Assembly (NCBI RefSeq): GCF_001544275.1
Contig: NZ_BCQE01000019.1
Location: 1 to 64,000, forward strand
Direction: 5' to 3'
DNA from: Enterococcus gallinarum NBRC 100675
Lineage (GTDB): Bacteria > Bacillota > Bacilli > Lactobacillales > Enterococcaceae
DNA: 64,000 nt
The notes under the pieces are model-generated. The model did no database searches. It was not told the origin of the DNA and worked only from the letters and a program-made list of their open reading frames with translations. Shown here one piece after another: positions 53,543 through 62,651 of this stretch. Made by a program: the position numbers and the translations under genes. The number at the start of each line of letters is the position of its first letter. Position 1 is the stretch's first letter.

Positions 53543-54670
53543 TTATTGGGGAACATTTTGGATAAATTCAGGCGCCCTGCTACCAGCAGAAAATTCGCGA
53601 TAAGCGCCAAACCCATAAAAGGATTGCTGAAAATCAGAGGAATTTGTTTCGGCGATTCTCTTGCCGTTGATACCATCAAGCATTGCTCTTAATTCTTGCT
53701 TCCACATTTGAGTGGGCTGCATTTCTAAATTATTATTGAGCCATAATGCACTATTAACGGCTACGATAGACATCTTGGCAGCAACAGAACTAATTAAGGG
53801 ACTGATACATGCACCTAACCCTGTTTGGCGAATGTGTATATCGTATGGTTGGTCGAATGTCAATTCTCCTCCATCTTCAATTTGAATTGCAGGTTGTTCT
53901 CCACTATGAGTCACATAAAGGTAAGAGATATCCCCTACAAATAAATGCCCTTCTTCAACAATCACCAATGGAGAGAGAAGCTTGGTTTCAATCTCAAGAC
54001 TTCCATAAGGCATGATCAGCAGATTTGAAACTTCGATTCCTTCGTATTTACGCAACAAACATTCCCCACCGATGATGACATCCCCTTTCGTTTGAATAAA
54101 AGGAGCCGAATGCGAAGTCGTTGTCGAATCTCCTATGACCACATTTCCAAGGAATTCGATGATTGATTTTGGTTTTCCGACGATAAATGGCTCCTTGACA
54201 GTGTTTAAGCGCTTAAAAACGGGAGTCTCTGAGTAGGACCTCATGAGAAGCACCCCTTCTCTTTCGATCCGAATCGATTGTTCTTGATTAATGAAAATAG
54301 TGGCATCATTCATAAAATTTAAAAGAAGTGGGCGCGTGACGGGCTTCAAATTTTCTTTACGACAAGTAAATGAGGCGGTGATATTGACCCAAGATACTTG
54401 AGGATCATTAATAGCAATTGAGAATTGTTTCCAGGATGCAACCTCAGTCCCACGAGTATCCTCCGAAAAAGTTAAAAGATTTCTATGATCTAGATTCATT
54501 GGTTGTCTCAAAAAATCATGTTGAGGAGATATTGCTTGGTGATTCAAGGATTTGATAATCAGCTTTTCTTGGTTTTCTTTTGGATTCGGCCGTTCCTGGC
54601 AATACTTGTTTCTACTCTCACATTGAAATTTCTTATAAAATTCGGGGCGCATAAATGAGTTATCGTTCAT
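53543..54670 (-). CDS. Pectate-lyase-like adhesin-domain protein, no signal
   Basis: A 375-residue protein. The region from about residue 75 (VASWKQFSIAINDPQVSWVNIT) to 300 has the repeated beta pattern of the pectate-lyase-like adhesive domain found in enterococcal surface proteins (IEREGVLLMRS, IQTKGDVIIGG, VSNLLIMPYGSLEI, VIVEEGHLFVGD). Unlike those it has no signal peptide, WxL or LPxTG anchor; the N terminus is polar with several Cys. A clear GAGGAGG precedes the ATG. It diverges from a Mga-like regulator that may control it. Location and function are unclear. Confidence 0.65.
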   Translation of the reverse strand: MNDNSFMRPEFYKKFQCESRNKYCQERPNPKENQEKLIIKSLNHQAISPQHDFLRQPMNLDHRNLLTFSEDTRGTEVASWKQFSIAINDPQVSWVNITASFTCRKENLKPVTRPLLLNFMNDATIFINQEQSIRIEREGVLLMRSYSETPVFKRLNTVKEPFIVGKPKSIIEFLGNVVIGDSTTTSHSAPFIQTKGDVIIGGECLLRKYEGIEVSNLLIMPYGSLEIETKLLSPLVIVEEGHLFVGDISYLYVTHSGEQPAIQIEDGGELTFDQPYDIHIRQTGLGACISPLISSVAAKMSIVAVNSALWLNNNLEMQPTQMWKQELRAMLDGINGKRIAETNSSDFQQSFYGFGAYREFSAGSRAPEFIQNVPQ

Positions 54671-54897
54671 ATTCTCTACCTCCTCGATTGATCTAAATCT
54701 AAGTTTAAGTCAGTTTTTTCAAGAAAACAAATCAACTTTTTCTGAGGGATCGGAAAAATATCATTAATAATAAAACTTAGACCCACTCTTTTTTCGTCAA
54801 AATTATAAAAGAAAGCAACTAGATTAACTGATTTTGTGATAATATTAACAAAACAAAACAGATGTTTTACCATAGGTTCGATCAAATAGGAGGTCAT

Positions 54898-56409
54898 ATG
54901 AAAAAATTCCAACTTCATTTTATTACAAACAAAACTTTAGTCAGATGGCTAATCATCTTAAAAGAGTTCGAAAAGAAAACTCAGTGTAATTCCAACGCAT
55001 TATCTGCAGTCACTAACAGTACGAGACGCACCGTAGGAAGTGACATACGTGGAATTCGTGAATTTTTTAAAGATTCGATCATTTTAAAAACGACTCCTCG
55101 CGGTTATGCATTTCGCATTTGCAATGATAAGGCCTATCTAGAATTGAAAACATCTCTTTTATCAAATGAACCGCTTTTTGTCTTACTTGAGAAATTATTT
55201 TACAATAAAGTCTATTCTTTGGATGAATGGGCGGATTACTTTCATCTTTCGAACCACACCTTGCAGAAATATTTGACCATCATTGAAGGGCAATTGACGC
55301 GTTTCGATCTAACGTTGACCTTCAATCCGATTGCGATAATAGGTAATGAAATCGACATCCGTACCTTTTTTTGTGCCTTCTTTTATGAATCTGACATTAC
55401 CCCTCACACGATTTTCCCTACTGCCGCAATTCATCAAGCTGTCAATGAAATGGGCCAACTCCTAGGTAGAAAAGATACGGCCTCTTTTGCTCTTTCTTCA
55501 TACTTGCTTTTTATTACTGTGGAGCGTTTTAAAAGTGGACGTCCAGTCCTGCTTTCTAAAGACACCCATCGTTTAGTAAAAAATAGCCAATCATTTCAAC
55601 ATTTTTTACAAATAAATGAGATCGTCAGTCACTACTTTGATTGCGAGCTTTCCAAAGATGAACTTCTGCATTTGTATCTATGTATGCTCACAAAGAGAAA
55701 GATAGCGAGCCCCCAAGAAGAACAAACTTTTTGTCAAACCTATAACCACTGGTCTGAGATCACAACACTATCAAAGGACTTCTATACATTTCTAGCATCA
55801 AAATTTCGTTTTGAGCAGAGAGCGATCGACTTGCTTTTCATTGAATCTTATTTCATTACGGCAAAACTGAAAGAATCTCTCTCCTCATCTATGCATCGTA
55901 ACATTGAAGACATCAATCTTTTTGTCCAAGAGACCTTTCCAGAAGAATATCAATCTTATCTTGCTTTTTTGAGGTCTCATCCGGCATACAACGAACTTTA
56001 TTCCGTCGGAAACTTAGCTGATTTCACTGTCAATCTTGTCATGCATATGGAAACAATCCGGGAATGCTGTTGGGGAACTCAAAAAAGAATTGCTTTTCTA
56101 TTTGAAGGCAATCACAGTATTTGTCGTTTTGTTGAAGCATGGTCCCAAAAATACTTTGGACAGTTCCATCATCTATTTTACCCAGACGCTGGTGAAGTCA
56201 ATCGAGCATATCTGGTAGAAAATAGGATTGATTTTTTAGTGACCAATTATGCAGAATATGTATCCGAATTCAGAGAAATCACAGACTGCCTTTTATTTCG
56301 AACGATTCCTTCGGCAGGAGACTGGAACCAATTGTTTGATAGAATCAACCCAAAGATCACCTATCAATACCACTTAAGTGACCGCAGCTCCAAGGAATCT
56401 GGTGGCTAA
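54898..56409 (+). CDS. Mga-like transcriptional regulator
   Basis: About 503 residues. N-terminal helix-turn-helix regions (NALSAVTNSTRRTVGSDIRGIREFF and SLDEWADYFHLSNHTLQKYLTIIEGQL), a PRD-like middle and a C-terminal EIIB-like part (KRIAFLFEGNHSICRFVEAW, PDAGEV). This is the Mga/AtxA architecture, which in streptococci and enterococci controls surface proteins. The ATG at 54898 follows AGGAGG; an in-frame start at 54862 is less likely. Confidence 0.8.
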   Translation: MKKFQLHFITNKTLVRWLIILKEFEKKTQCNSNALSAVTNSTRRTVGSDIRGIREFFKDSIILKTTPRGYAFRICNDKAYLELKTSLLSNEPLFVLLEKLFYNKVYSLDEWADYFHLSNHTLQKYLTIIEGQLTRFDLTLTFNPIAIIGNEIDIRTFFCAFFYESDITPHTIFPTAAIHQAVNEMGQLLGRKDTASFALSSYLLFITVERFKSGRPVLLSKDTHRLVKNSQSFQHFLQINEIVSHYFDCELSKDELLHLYLCMLTKRKIASPQEEQTFCQTYNHWSEITTLSKDFYTFLASKFRFEQRAIDLLFIESYFITAKLKESLSSSMHRNIEDINLFVQETFPEEYQSYLAFLRSHPAYNELYSVGNLADFTVNLVMHMETIRECCWGTQKRIAFLFEGNHSICRFVEAWSQKYFGQFHHLFYPDAGEVNRAYLVENRIDFLVTNYAEYVSEFREITDCLLFRTIPSAGDWNQLFDRINPKITYQYHLSDRSSKESGG

Positions 56410-56435
56410 TTATTTCAAATCATGCTCAGTTAAAA

Positions 56436-56475
56436 AAACTGCTTACGATTTTCTCGCAAGCAGTTTCTTTAATTT
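56436..56475 (+). terminator. Terminator of the Mga-like gene
   Basis: AAACTGCTT / AAGCAGTTT stem followed by a T-rich stretch. Confidence 0.75.
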
Positions 56476-56586
56476 GCAACAACTATTGTCCATTCGGCTT
56501 CTGTTAACCTTTACTTTGACAACAGATCTACATTAAATAGCAATAAATTCAAAAGGGTCTAAAAAAATGAACAGAAGAGTTATCGT

Positions 56587-56946
56587 TTAGCTCGTTCGCA
56601 AATAACTGTTTTTGATCATTTGTTTGATCTGCTCTTCGCTGACTGTTCCGTCTAAAAGAATCGTGAGCCAATGGTTTTTGTTCATGTGGTAGCCAGGAAA
56701 ATATCCCGGCGCATTGATTAAGATAGAGATCTCTTCAGGCTCTGCTTTCACATCAATGACAGTCACCTGTCCATCACCAGAAATACCTAATTTATTGCGA
56801 TCGATGGTCATGATCAGTGCAAACCACTTGCCGGTTTTTGTATGGCGAAAGACTTCATATTCGGGGAATTTTTGGAAAGGATGGTCTTTTTGAACATTCT
56901 CCAATGTGCTGGCGTAATCCCTTATTTTTGTTTTAAGGTCCATTTT
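56587..56946 (-). CDS. MmcQ/YjbR family protein
   Basis: About 119 residues of the MmcQ/YjbR fold (YEVFRHTKTGKWFALIM, VTVIDVKAEPEEISIL, GYHMNKNHWLTILLDGTVSEEQIKQMI). These small DNA-binding-like proteins have no settled function. The ATG at 56946 follows AAAGGAGG. Confidence 0.85.
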   Translation of the reverse strand, partial: KMDLKTKIRDYASTLENVQKDHPFQKFPEYEVFRHTKTGKWFALIMTIDRNKLGISGDGQVTVIDVKAEPEEISILINAPGYFPGYHMNKNHWLTILLDGTVSEEQIKQMIKNSYLRTS

Positions 56947-57220
56947 CTTCCTCCTTTTCAATCAAGGCTATCATACCATAAAGACTACAATAGCGAGAAT
57001 AAGGTTATCTCCTCTCTTTTCTCGGTTGTCTGACAGCCAACGTAAGTGAACAGGAACAAAAAACTTTTAAAAAACTTATTTTATTTGCCACATTTTTTCA
57101 CTTTCAAACGAACAAATTGACAAGAGTTCCTTCTCAAAAAAACTATAAAAAAATTGCACTGAAAATTTCTAAAAAAATTCAGCTGTTGCCTCTCCTACGT
57201 CTTGCTCTTAGCAAAAAAAG
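56947..57220. other. Intergenic region
   Basis: About 270 AT-rich bases between two minus-strand genes; promoter of the MmcQ/YjbR gene and downstream side of the nrd operon. No gene seen. Confidence 0.5.
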
Positions 57221-57244
57221 AAGACCCCAAAAACGGGGCCTTCT
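57221..57244 (-). terminator. Terminator of the nrd operon
   Basis: GAAGACCCC / GGGGCCTTC stem with a 6-base loop and a T7 tract on the minus strand. Confidence 0.85.
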
Positions 57245-57257
57245 TTCTATCAAAGGT

Positions 57258-58205
57258 TTAAAAGTCGTAATCGTCTTCTTCCATGGCTTCTACACTGCCC
57301 ATCAAGTACCCCGCACCGACTTGTGAGAAGAAATCATGATTGGCCGTTTCTGTTGAGATGCCGTTCATCACGATCGGATTGATATCTTCGATCGTCGCAT
57401 GATCAAAGCGTGCCTGAAAGCCCATGTTTTGCAATGACTTATTGGCATTGTAGCGAACAAACTGTTTGACCTCATCCGCCAAGCCAATTGGTGCATATAT
57501 CTCTTCTGTAAAACGGAACTCATTTTCCAAAAGATCGTCTAGTAGTTCATCCATCCAGATTTTGAAAGATGCTTGCTCCTCAGATGAAAGTTTAGCAAAA
57601 CTCAACTGAAATTTGTAGCCGAGATACGTGCCGTGAACAGACTCATCCCGGATGACTAATTTGATGATTTCTGATAAGTTGGCCAGTTTATTTTGGCCGC
57701 GATACCAAAGGGGCAAGAAGAAATTATTGTAGTAAAGAATACCTTCCAAATAGACACTTGCTACTTTCTTTTTCAAGTTGTCTGCTGTTTGATAAATCTC
57801 ATTGATCCGTTGCACTTTATATTGCATCCGCGGATCATTGTTCATCCACTCATAGGTTGCTTCTGTGACGGCTTTTTCATTTAATGATGTCAAGATCGTA
57901 CCATAACTTTTGGCGTGGATCGATTCCATCATCAAAAAATTATTGATAACAGCGATCTCTTTATGGGTCAATGCGTCTTCCCGCATCACATTTACGCCTT
58001 CTTCTGATTGCAATGTATCCAATAGCGCTAACCCGCCAACAACTTTATTCAGAATGCTTTTCTCAATGTCTGATAAAACCCGCCAGTCTTTTAAGTCATT
58101 GGATACCGGAACTCGCGTATCTAACCAAAATTGAGCAGTTGCTTTGTCCCATACATACTCATCAAATTCGTCTTCAATCACATTCCAATTTACTGTCTGT
58201 TCCAT
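57258..58205 (-). CDS. nrdF: Class Ib ribonucleotide reductase beta subunit, canonical
   Basis: 315 residues with all cofactor residues: D63 (LLDTLQ), E94 and H97 (MMESIHAKSY), radical Tyr101, E154 (YLEGIL), E188 and H191 (RDESVH). The C-terminal tail EEDDYDF docks in NrdE. Houses the dimetal-tyrosyl radical, assembled with NrdI when the metal is manganese. Last gene of nrdI-nrdE-nrdF'-nrdF. AAGGAGG precedes the ATG. The gene just upstream encodes a degenerate paralogue. Confidence 0.95.
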   Translation of the reverse strand: MEQTVNWNVIEDEFDEYVWDKATAQFWLDTRVPVSNDLKDWRVLSDIEKSILNKVVGGLALLDTLQSEEGVNVMREDALTHKEIAVINNFLMMESIHAKSYGTILTSLNEKAVTEATYEWMNNDPRMQYKVQRINEIYQTADNLKKKVASVYLEGILYYNNFFLPLWYRGQNKLANLSEIIKLVIRDESVHGTYLGYKFQLSFAKLSSEEQASFKIWMDELLDDLLENEFRFTEEIYAPIGLADEVKQFVRYNANKSLQNMGFQARFDHATIEDINPIVMNGISTETANHDFFSQVGAGYLMGSVEAMEEDDYDF

Positions 58206-58231
58206 TGTGTTATCCTCCTTTAACGAATGCC

Positions 58232-59158
58232 TTAAAACTCGTAATCCCCGTTTTCCATATCTTCGGTTTTGCTGCTTAAAATCAAGCGTGATTGTTTCTG
58301 TAAGTCATCGATGCTAGTAATCAGATTTGTGATTTTGTTTAAAGTGTCAACTGGCAAATCATAAAAAACCGACTGAGGGAAACCCAATAGATGATAGAAA
58401 TAATTCGTGGCATAGTGAAGCAATTCCACACCGATGATCGGCTCGCCGATTTCTTGTATGAAATCGACTTCTATTGAAAGCATTTCTTCCACCAACTGGT
58501 TGACCCAAGCGATGAGTGCAGTGCGTTCTTCCGCTGACAACTGCTGACAGGCAAGTTGGAACTTATAGCCAAGATAAGCGGAATAAATACTGCTACCGCG
58601 CAAGAGATTGCCAACAAGTTGATTGGTTTGAATCAATGAGTCTTTGACAAAAACTGGAGCAAGTCTTCCATAGGTTAGAATGGTCTCACACAAAAGAAAA
58701 GCCGCTTTTTTTTGTAATTCATTTCCCGTCTGATAGCTCTCACTGATTCGTTGCAGTTCCCTTGCCAACGCTGATTGTTGATCCGCAAAAGCATAGTAAG
58801 CAGCGGTTTCTTCTTCATCAATAAAGGCACGGAAAAATGTCGTGATCGCCTTGGTATGAACAGACTCCATAAAAGTGGTGATGTTCAAAACAGCTTCTTC
58901 TTGTTGGGTTTGAATGCCCCGACGCAAGCTAGCAGCGCCATATTCCGATTGCAAGGTGTAATTCACAGATAAACTGGCAAATAGCTTGTTCAGTTGATCC
59001 CGTTCTTGGACTGAAAGGTTTTCCCATTCTGCGATATCCTCTTTCAAGGGAATGCGGGTATCCAGCCAAAAATTATTGGTTAATTTTTCCCAAGTGTATT
59101 GGTCCAATGCATCCTGCAATTCATCCCAGTTGACTGCTTTATAGTACAAATAATTCAT
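58232..59158 (-). CDS. Degenerate NrdF paralogue lacking metal and radical residues
   Basis: 308 residues, colinear with NrdF (WEKLTNNFWLDTRIPLKEDI, YLGYKFQLACQQLS). Aligned to its neighbour, ligand D63 is Tyr67, radical Tyr101 is Ile105, E188 is Ser189 and H191 is Tyr192. E98, H101 and E158 remain. The frame is intact, the ribosome binding site good (AAGGAG), and the docking tail NGDYEF is kept, so it is under selection. It cannot form a normal dimetal site or tyrosyl radical. It differs from the class Ie subunits, which keep the tyrosine. The closest parallel is yeast Rnr4, a metal-free partner of Rnr2. I infer a beta-beta' heterodimer or a regulator. Confidence 0.85.
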   Translation of the reverse strand: MNYLYYKAVNWDELQDALDQYTWEKLTNNFWLDTRIPLKEDIAEWENLSVQERDQLNKLFASLSVNYTLQSEYGAASLRRGIQTQQEEAVLNITTFMESVHTKAITTFFRAFIDEEETAAYYAFADQQSALARELQRISESYQTGNELQKKAAFLLCETILTYGRLAPVFVKDSLIQTNQLVGNLLRGSSIYSAYLGYKFQLACQQLSAEERTALIAWVNQLVEEMLSIEVDFIQEIGEPIIGVELLHYATNYFYHLLGFPQSVFYDLPVDTLNKITNLITSIDDLQKQSRLILSSKTEDMENGDYEF

Positions 59159-59187
59159 TGTTTCTTCTCCTTCAGGTTTGGCTTATG

Positions 59188-61344
59188 TTAGATCATGCAT
59201 GAAGTACATTCGTTGGCGGTATGGATCTCGTCATCTTCGGTAAATGTCCGCACATAGTACAAAGATTTGATTCCTTTGGTCCAAGCATAGTTACGCAACC
59301 GATTCAAGTCTCTGGTAGTCATCAGTGAAGTCCCGTTTTTCTTCCACTCATAGATTCCCTCTGGTAAAACAGAGCGCATAAATAATGTCAAACTCATCCC
59401 TTGATCAATGTGTTTTTGGGCAACTGCATAGGTATCAATGATTTTGCGCTGATCCATATCATATGCGGGGGTATAAAATGGCAGGGTCTCATCACTTAAA
59501 AATGGTGCTGGGTAGAAGATCGAACCAACATTGTTTTCTTGGCGTTGTTCGATCAATTGGGTGATGGGATGCAGTGACGCACTTGTTTCATTTACATAAG
59601 AAATCGATCCATTCGGTGCAATGGCGAGTCGATTGCGGTGATACAGCCCATACTCAGCAACAGATTCTTTCAATGTTTGCCAGTCAGCTTTTTTAGGCAA
59701 GCAAATATTAGCAAAGAGTTCTTTGTTTTTGGCAAACGTCAATTCGAAGTCTGATGATAGGTAAGTATCAAAATAGGTGCCGTCTGCATAGGTTGATTTC
59801 TCAAATCGATGAAATGTTTCCTTGCGTTCCTTTGCGATTTTATTACTTGCAACTAAAGAATAATAGTTCATTGCTAAGAAGAAGGCCTCAGTAAATTCCA
59901 ACGCTTCTGGACTGCCATATTCGATTTGATTTCGGGCGAAGGCGGTATGCAACCCCATTGCCCCTAAGCCAATCGTGTGATACAGGTCATTTCCTTTTTT
60001 GATACTTGGGACTTGCTTCACTGCGGTTAAGTCAGAAACGGTGGTCAATGCCCTGACTGCCGTTTCAATGGATTGACCAAAATCAGGAGAAACGATCAAG
60101 TTCATAATATTCATTGAACCTAAGTTGCAAGAGATATCTGTGCCAATCGTTTGGTAAGACAGATCGTCATTCAAAATTGAAGGCTCCTGCGGCTGTAAGA
60201 TTTCACTGCAGAGATTACTCATAATGATTCTACCCTCTACCGCATTGGTACGATTAGCCGTATCGATATTCAAAATATAAGGGTAACCGGATTCTTGCTG
60301 AAGTCTTGAAATTTCTTGTTCAAGTTCTCTCGCATTAATGTAGACTTTGCGGATTTCTTTATTTTGGACCATCGCATCATATTCTGCGGTTAGATCAATG
60401 TAACTGAAAGGTTTGCCATATACTCGCTCCACGTCGTAAGGACTAAACAAAGCCATTGGCTCATTTGTTTTCAACAACTCATAATATTTATCCGGGACAG
60501 TGACCCCTAATGACAGTGTTTTTACCCGAATCTTTTCATCCGCATTTTCTCTTTTGGTTGCCAAAAAAGCAAAAATATCTGGATGGAATACATTTAGATA
60601 AACGACCCCTGCCCCATTTCTTTGACCAAGCTGGTTGGAATAGCTAAAGGAATCTTCCAATAACTTCATTACCGGTAAGACACCAGAAGAAGCATTCTCA
60701 ATTTTTTTGATCGGGTCGCCAGAACTGCGAAGATTCGAGAGATTGACTCCTACACCACCGCCAATTCTTGAAAGTTGCAAAGCTGAATTGATGGCACGTC
60801 CAATCGCTAACATCGAGTCAGAAACATCAATTAGAAAACAGGAAACCATTTCTCCTCTGCGCTTTTTACCAGCATTCAGAAAAGTTGGAGTTGCCGGTTG
60901 ATACCGTTGATGGATCAGTTCACCAGCCACTTGGTGAGCTAACGCTTCATCCCCATTTCCTAAATACAATGCATTGTAGAAGACCCGATCATTGAATGTT
61001 TCCAGCCATTTGGCTTTATCATTTGTCTTCATCGCATATTGGGAATAGAACTTATACGCTCCTAGAAAACTCTTAAATGCAAATTTCTGATCAACAATTT
61101 CTTGATAAAGATCAGACAAAAATGACCAGGAATATTTTGAAATCAATACTTGATCGATATATTCATTTTCAATCAAAAAGTACATTTTTTCTTTGAAAGA
61201 AGGAAAAGCGATGGTTTTTGGTTCCACTTCTTCTTTAAAAAAAGCGTGTAATGCTTCCTTGTCATATTGCAAAGGAATTTTCCCATCCACTGGAATGTTA
61301 ACTAGATTATTCAAATAAAAATAAGATGTCAGTTCATCGTTCAT
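59188..61344 (-). CDS. nrdE: Class Ib ribonucleotide reductase alpha subunit
   Basis: 718 residues. PATPTFLNAGKKRRGEMVSCFL (active-site Cys), IGGGVGVNLSNLRSSG, IIMSNLCSEILQP (thiyl Cys and catalytic Glu) and a C-terminal ECTSCMI with the CxxC reduced by NrdH. It lacks an ATP-cone, as class Ib should. AGAAGG precedes the ATG; the start overlaps the nrdI stop. Confidence 0.95.
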   Translation of the reverse strand: MNDELTSYFYLNNLVNIPVDGKIPLQYDKEALHAFFKEEVEPKTIAFPSFKEKMYFLIENEYIDQVLISKYSWSFLSDLYQEIVDQKFAFKSFLGAYKFYSQYAMKTNDKAKWLETFNDRVFYNALYLGNGDEALAHQVAGELIHQRYQPATPTFLNAGKKRRGEMVSCFLIDVSDSMLAIGRAINSALQLSRIGGGVGVNLSNLRSSGDPIKKIENASSGVLPVMKLLEDSFSYSNQLGQRNGAGVVYLNVFHPDIFAFLATKRENADEKIRVKTLSLGVTVPDKYYELLKTNEPMALFSPYDVERVYGKPFSYIDLTAEYDAMVQNKEIRKVYINARELEQEISRLQQESGYPYILNIDTANRTNAVEGRIIMSNLCSEILQPQEPSILNDDLSYQTIGTDISCNLGSMNIMNLIVSPDFGQSIETAVRALTTVSDLTAVKQVPSIKKGNDLYHTIGLGAMGLHTAFARNQIEYGSPEALEFTEAFFLAMNYYSLVASNKIAKERKETFHRFEKSTYADGTYFDTYLSSDFELTFAKNKELFANICLPKKADWQTLKESVAEYGLYHRNRLAIAPNGSISYVNETSASLHPITQLIEQRQENNVGSIFYPAPFLSDETLPFYTPAYDMDQRKIIDTYAVAQKHIDQGMSLTLFMRSVLPEGIYEWKKNGTSLMTTRDLNRLRNYAWTKGIKSLYYVRTFTEDDEIHTANECTSCMI

Positions 61345-61826
61345 AGTGATCCTTCTCTCTCTTTATTTAATTCCGCTAAACTTTGGCAAATGAGTAGTTT
61401 TTCGCCGATTCGCTGAACATCTTTTGTGGTTCCTTTTAATTCATATTCATCCAAGTATGGAAAACCAAAATGCTCTGCATATTGATGCGCAGTCAAAGCG
61501 AATTGTTTGTTGAAATTTCGGTTGCCGCTCCCGATGATTCCATAACAATTTTCGTAATTTTTTTCAAAGATCAAATACTCTTTGAGGGGTGTAGTAAGTA
61601 TTTCTTGGTAGCCATTATCAGTCCCATTGCCTCCTTCTAAAAATGCTGGCAAAAAGGTGACAAATGGTTCAGTGATTTTCTGGAATGCCTGTTTGTTGGT
61701 AACAATTTCTTTTACATTCCATGAGTGTACTGCTATATTTTTTGGACGATAATAGGCTTCTAAACGCCTAATAAAGTCTCTTGTATTTCCTGTTAGACTG
61801 ATATAAAGAATGTTGATTCTTTTCAC
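61341..61826 (-). CDS. nrdI: NrdI flavodoxin
   Basis: About 161 residues, flavodoxin-like with NILYISLTGNTRDFIRRL (FMN phosphate loop) and GIIGSGNRNFNKQF. Supplies oxidant for manganese-tyrosyl radical assembly in NrdF. The GTG at 61826 follows ATAGGAGG by 7 bases. A longer ATG start at 61871 would place the coding region over an NrdR box and is rejected. Confidence 0.92.
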   Translation of the reverse strand: MKRINILYISLTGNTRDFIRRLEAYYRPKNIAVHSWNVKEIVTNKQAFQKITEPFVTFLPAFLEGGNGTDNGYQEILTTPLKEYLIFEKNYENCYGIIGSGNRNFNKQFALTAHQYAEHFGFPYLDEYELKGTTKDVQRIGEKLLICQSLAELNKEREGSL

Positions 61827-61852
61827 ATCGATTCCTCCTATCTCTTCTTGGA

Positions 61853-61900
61853 ACACGATATATAGTATCACTACCGAGAGTTAGACACAATATGTTGTGT
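61853..61900 (-). promoter_or_regulatory. Tandem NrdR boxes upstream of nrdI
   Basis: ACACGATATATAGTAT (61853-61868) and the perfect dyad ACACAATATGTTGTGT (61885-61900), starts 32 bases apart, three helical turns, as usual for NrdR. They mark the operon promoter and imply repression by NrdR-dATP. Confidence 0.85.
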
Positions 61901-62356
61901 TATATTTTCTGGAGGAAATTTTTTTCATCGGAGTTTTTGTGAATATCCACTTCTTTTTCATGAATTTTTTATTCTTTTTTAGTATAGAAAAATCAACACT
62001 CTTCACTTCTAAACAGAAAAAACGTCACCGTGAAAAAGAACAACAACAACCTCAGTTCCTTTGTTCTACAGACTTGAATTTAGTTATCTCTAATGATTTT
62101 TTTGCGTCTGATACAAGTCATTCATTTGACAAAAAAGTTCCGAATAACAGCGTAATTCAAAATATTCAGTTGGAAAATAGGAAAAACACATGAAAAAATC
62201 GGAGCAAAAGTGGTCAAAAAAATAACGTTTATGTCCTTCTTATGGAAACTTTTAGAATAAATCTGTCAAAAGTAATAACTTTCTCTGCTCCTTCTTCTAG
62301 GGAATTTATTTTATTCGTATAGTATGCTATTGTTAGGAAAAAGAGGTGCTTTGGCA
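61901..62356. other. Gene-free AT-rich region
   Basis: About 450 bases. A frame of 98 codons at 61897-62193 has no ribosome binding site and unlikely composition. A TATGCTATT-like -10 near 62322 may serve the next gene. Confidence 0.45.
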
Positions 62357-62527
62357 ATGTCGAACAAAAAAATAAGTAATGCTTATTTCGCAGTTGCTTT
62401 CATCAACTTTCTGGCCTCCCTATTGCTGCTTTTTGCTAAAGGAAACTTAGCGAAAGTCGCCAGCATGATCTTTTTCATTAGTTTCATGGTGTACATTGGC
62501 TTAGCAATCAAAAAAAGACGCACATAA
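62357..62527 (+). CDS. Small two-span membrane protein
   Basis: About 56 residues with two hydrophobic segments (FAVAFINFLASLLLLF and VASMIFFISFMVYIGLAI) and a basic end KKRRT. GAGGTG lies before the ATG at 62357; an earlier start at 62324 is less suited. Function unknown. Confidence 0.6.
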   Translation: MSNKKISNAYFAVAFINFLASLLLLFAKGNLAKVASMIFFISFMVYIGLAIKKRRT

Positions 62528-62651
62528 AACGGCTATCCTCCAAATCCTTCAGCCATTCAGTGACTGGCTTCTCTCCGCTTCTGAGAGAGAAGGAATAAGT
62601 TTTTATCAGAATAAAGACAATAAACAAAAAATCAATCAAAGGAGTTTTTTC

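Noticed and set aside
58232-59158. Class Ie (metal-free, modified tyrosine) reading of the degenerate NrdF
   Set aside because: Class Ie subunits keep the tyrosine that becomes the radical; here that position is Ile105.
61897-62193. 98-codon frame upstream of the small membrane gene
   Set aside because: No convincing ribosome binding site, Phe-rich artefact of AT-rich DNA, and its start overlaps the NrdR promoter region.
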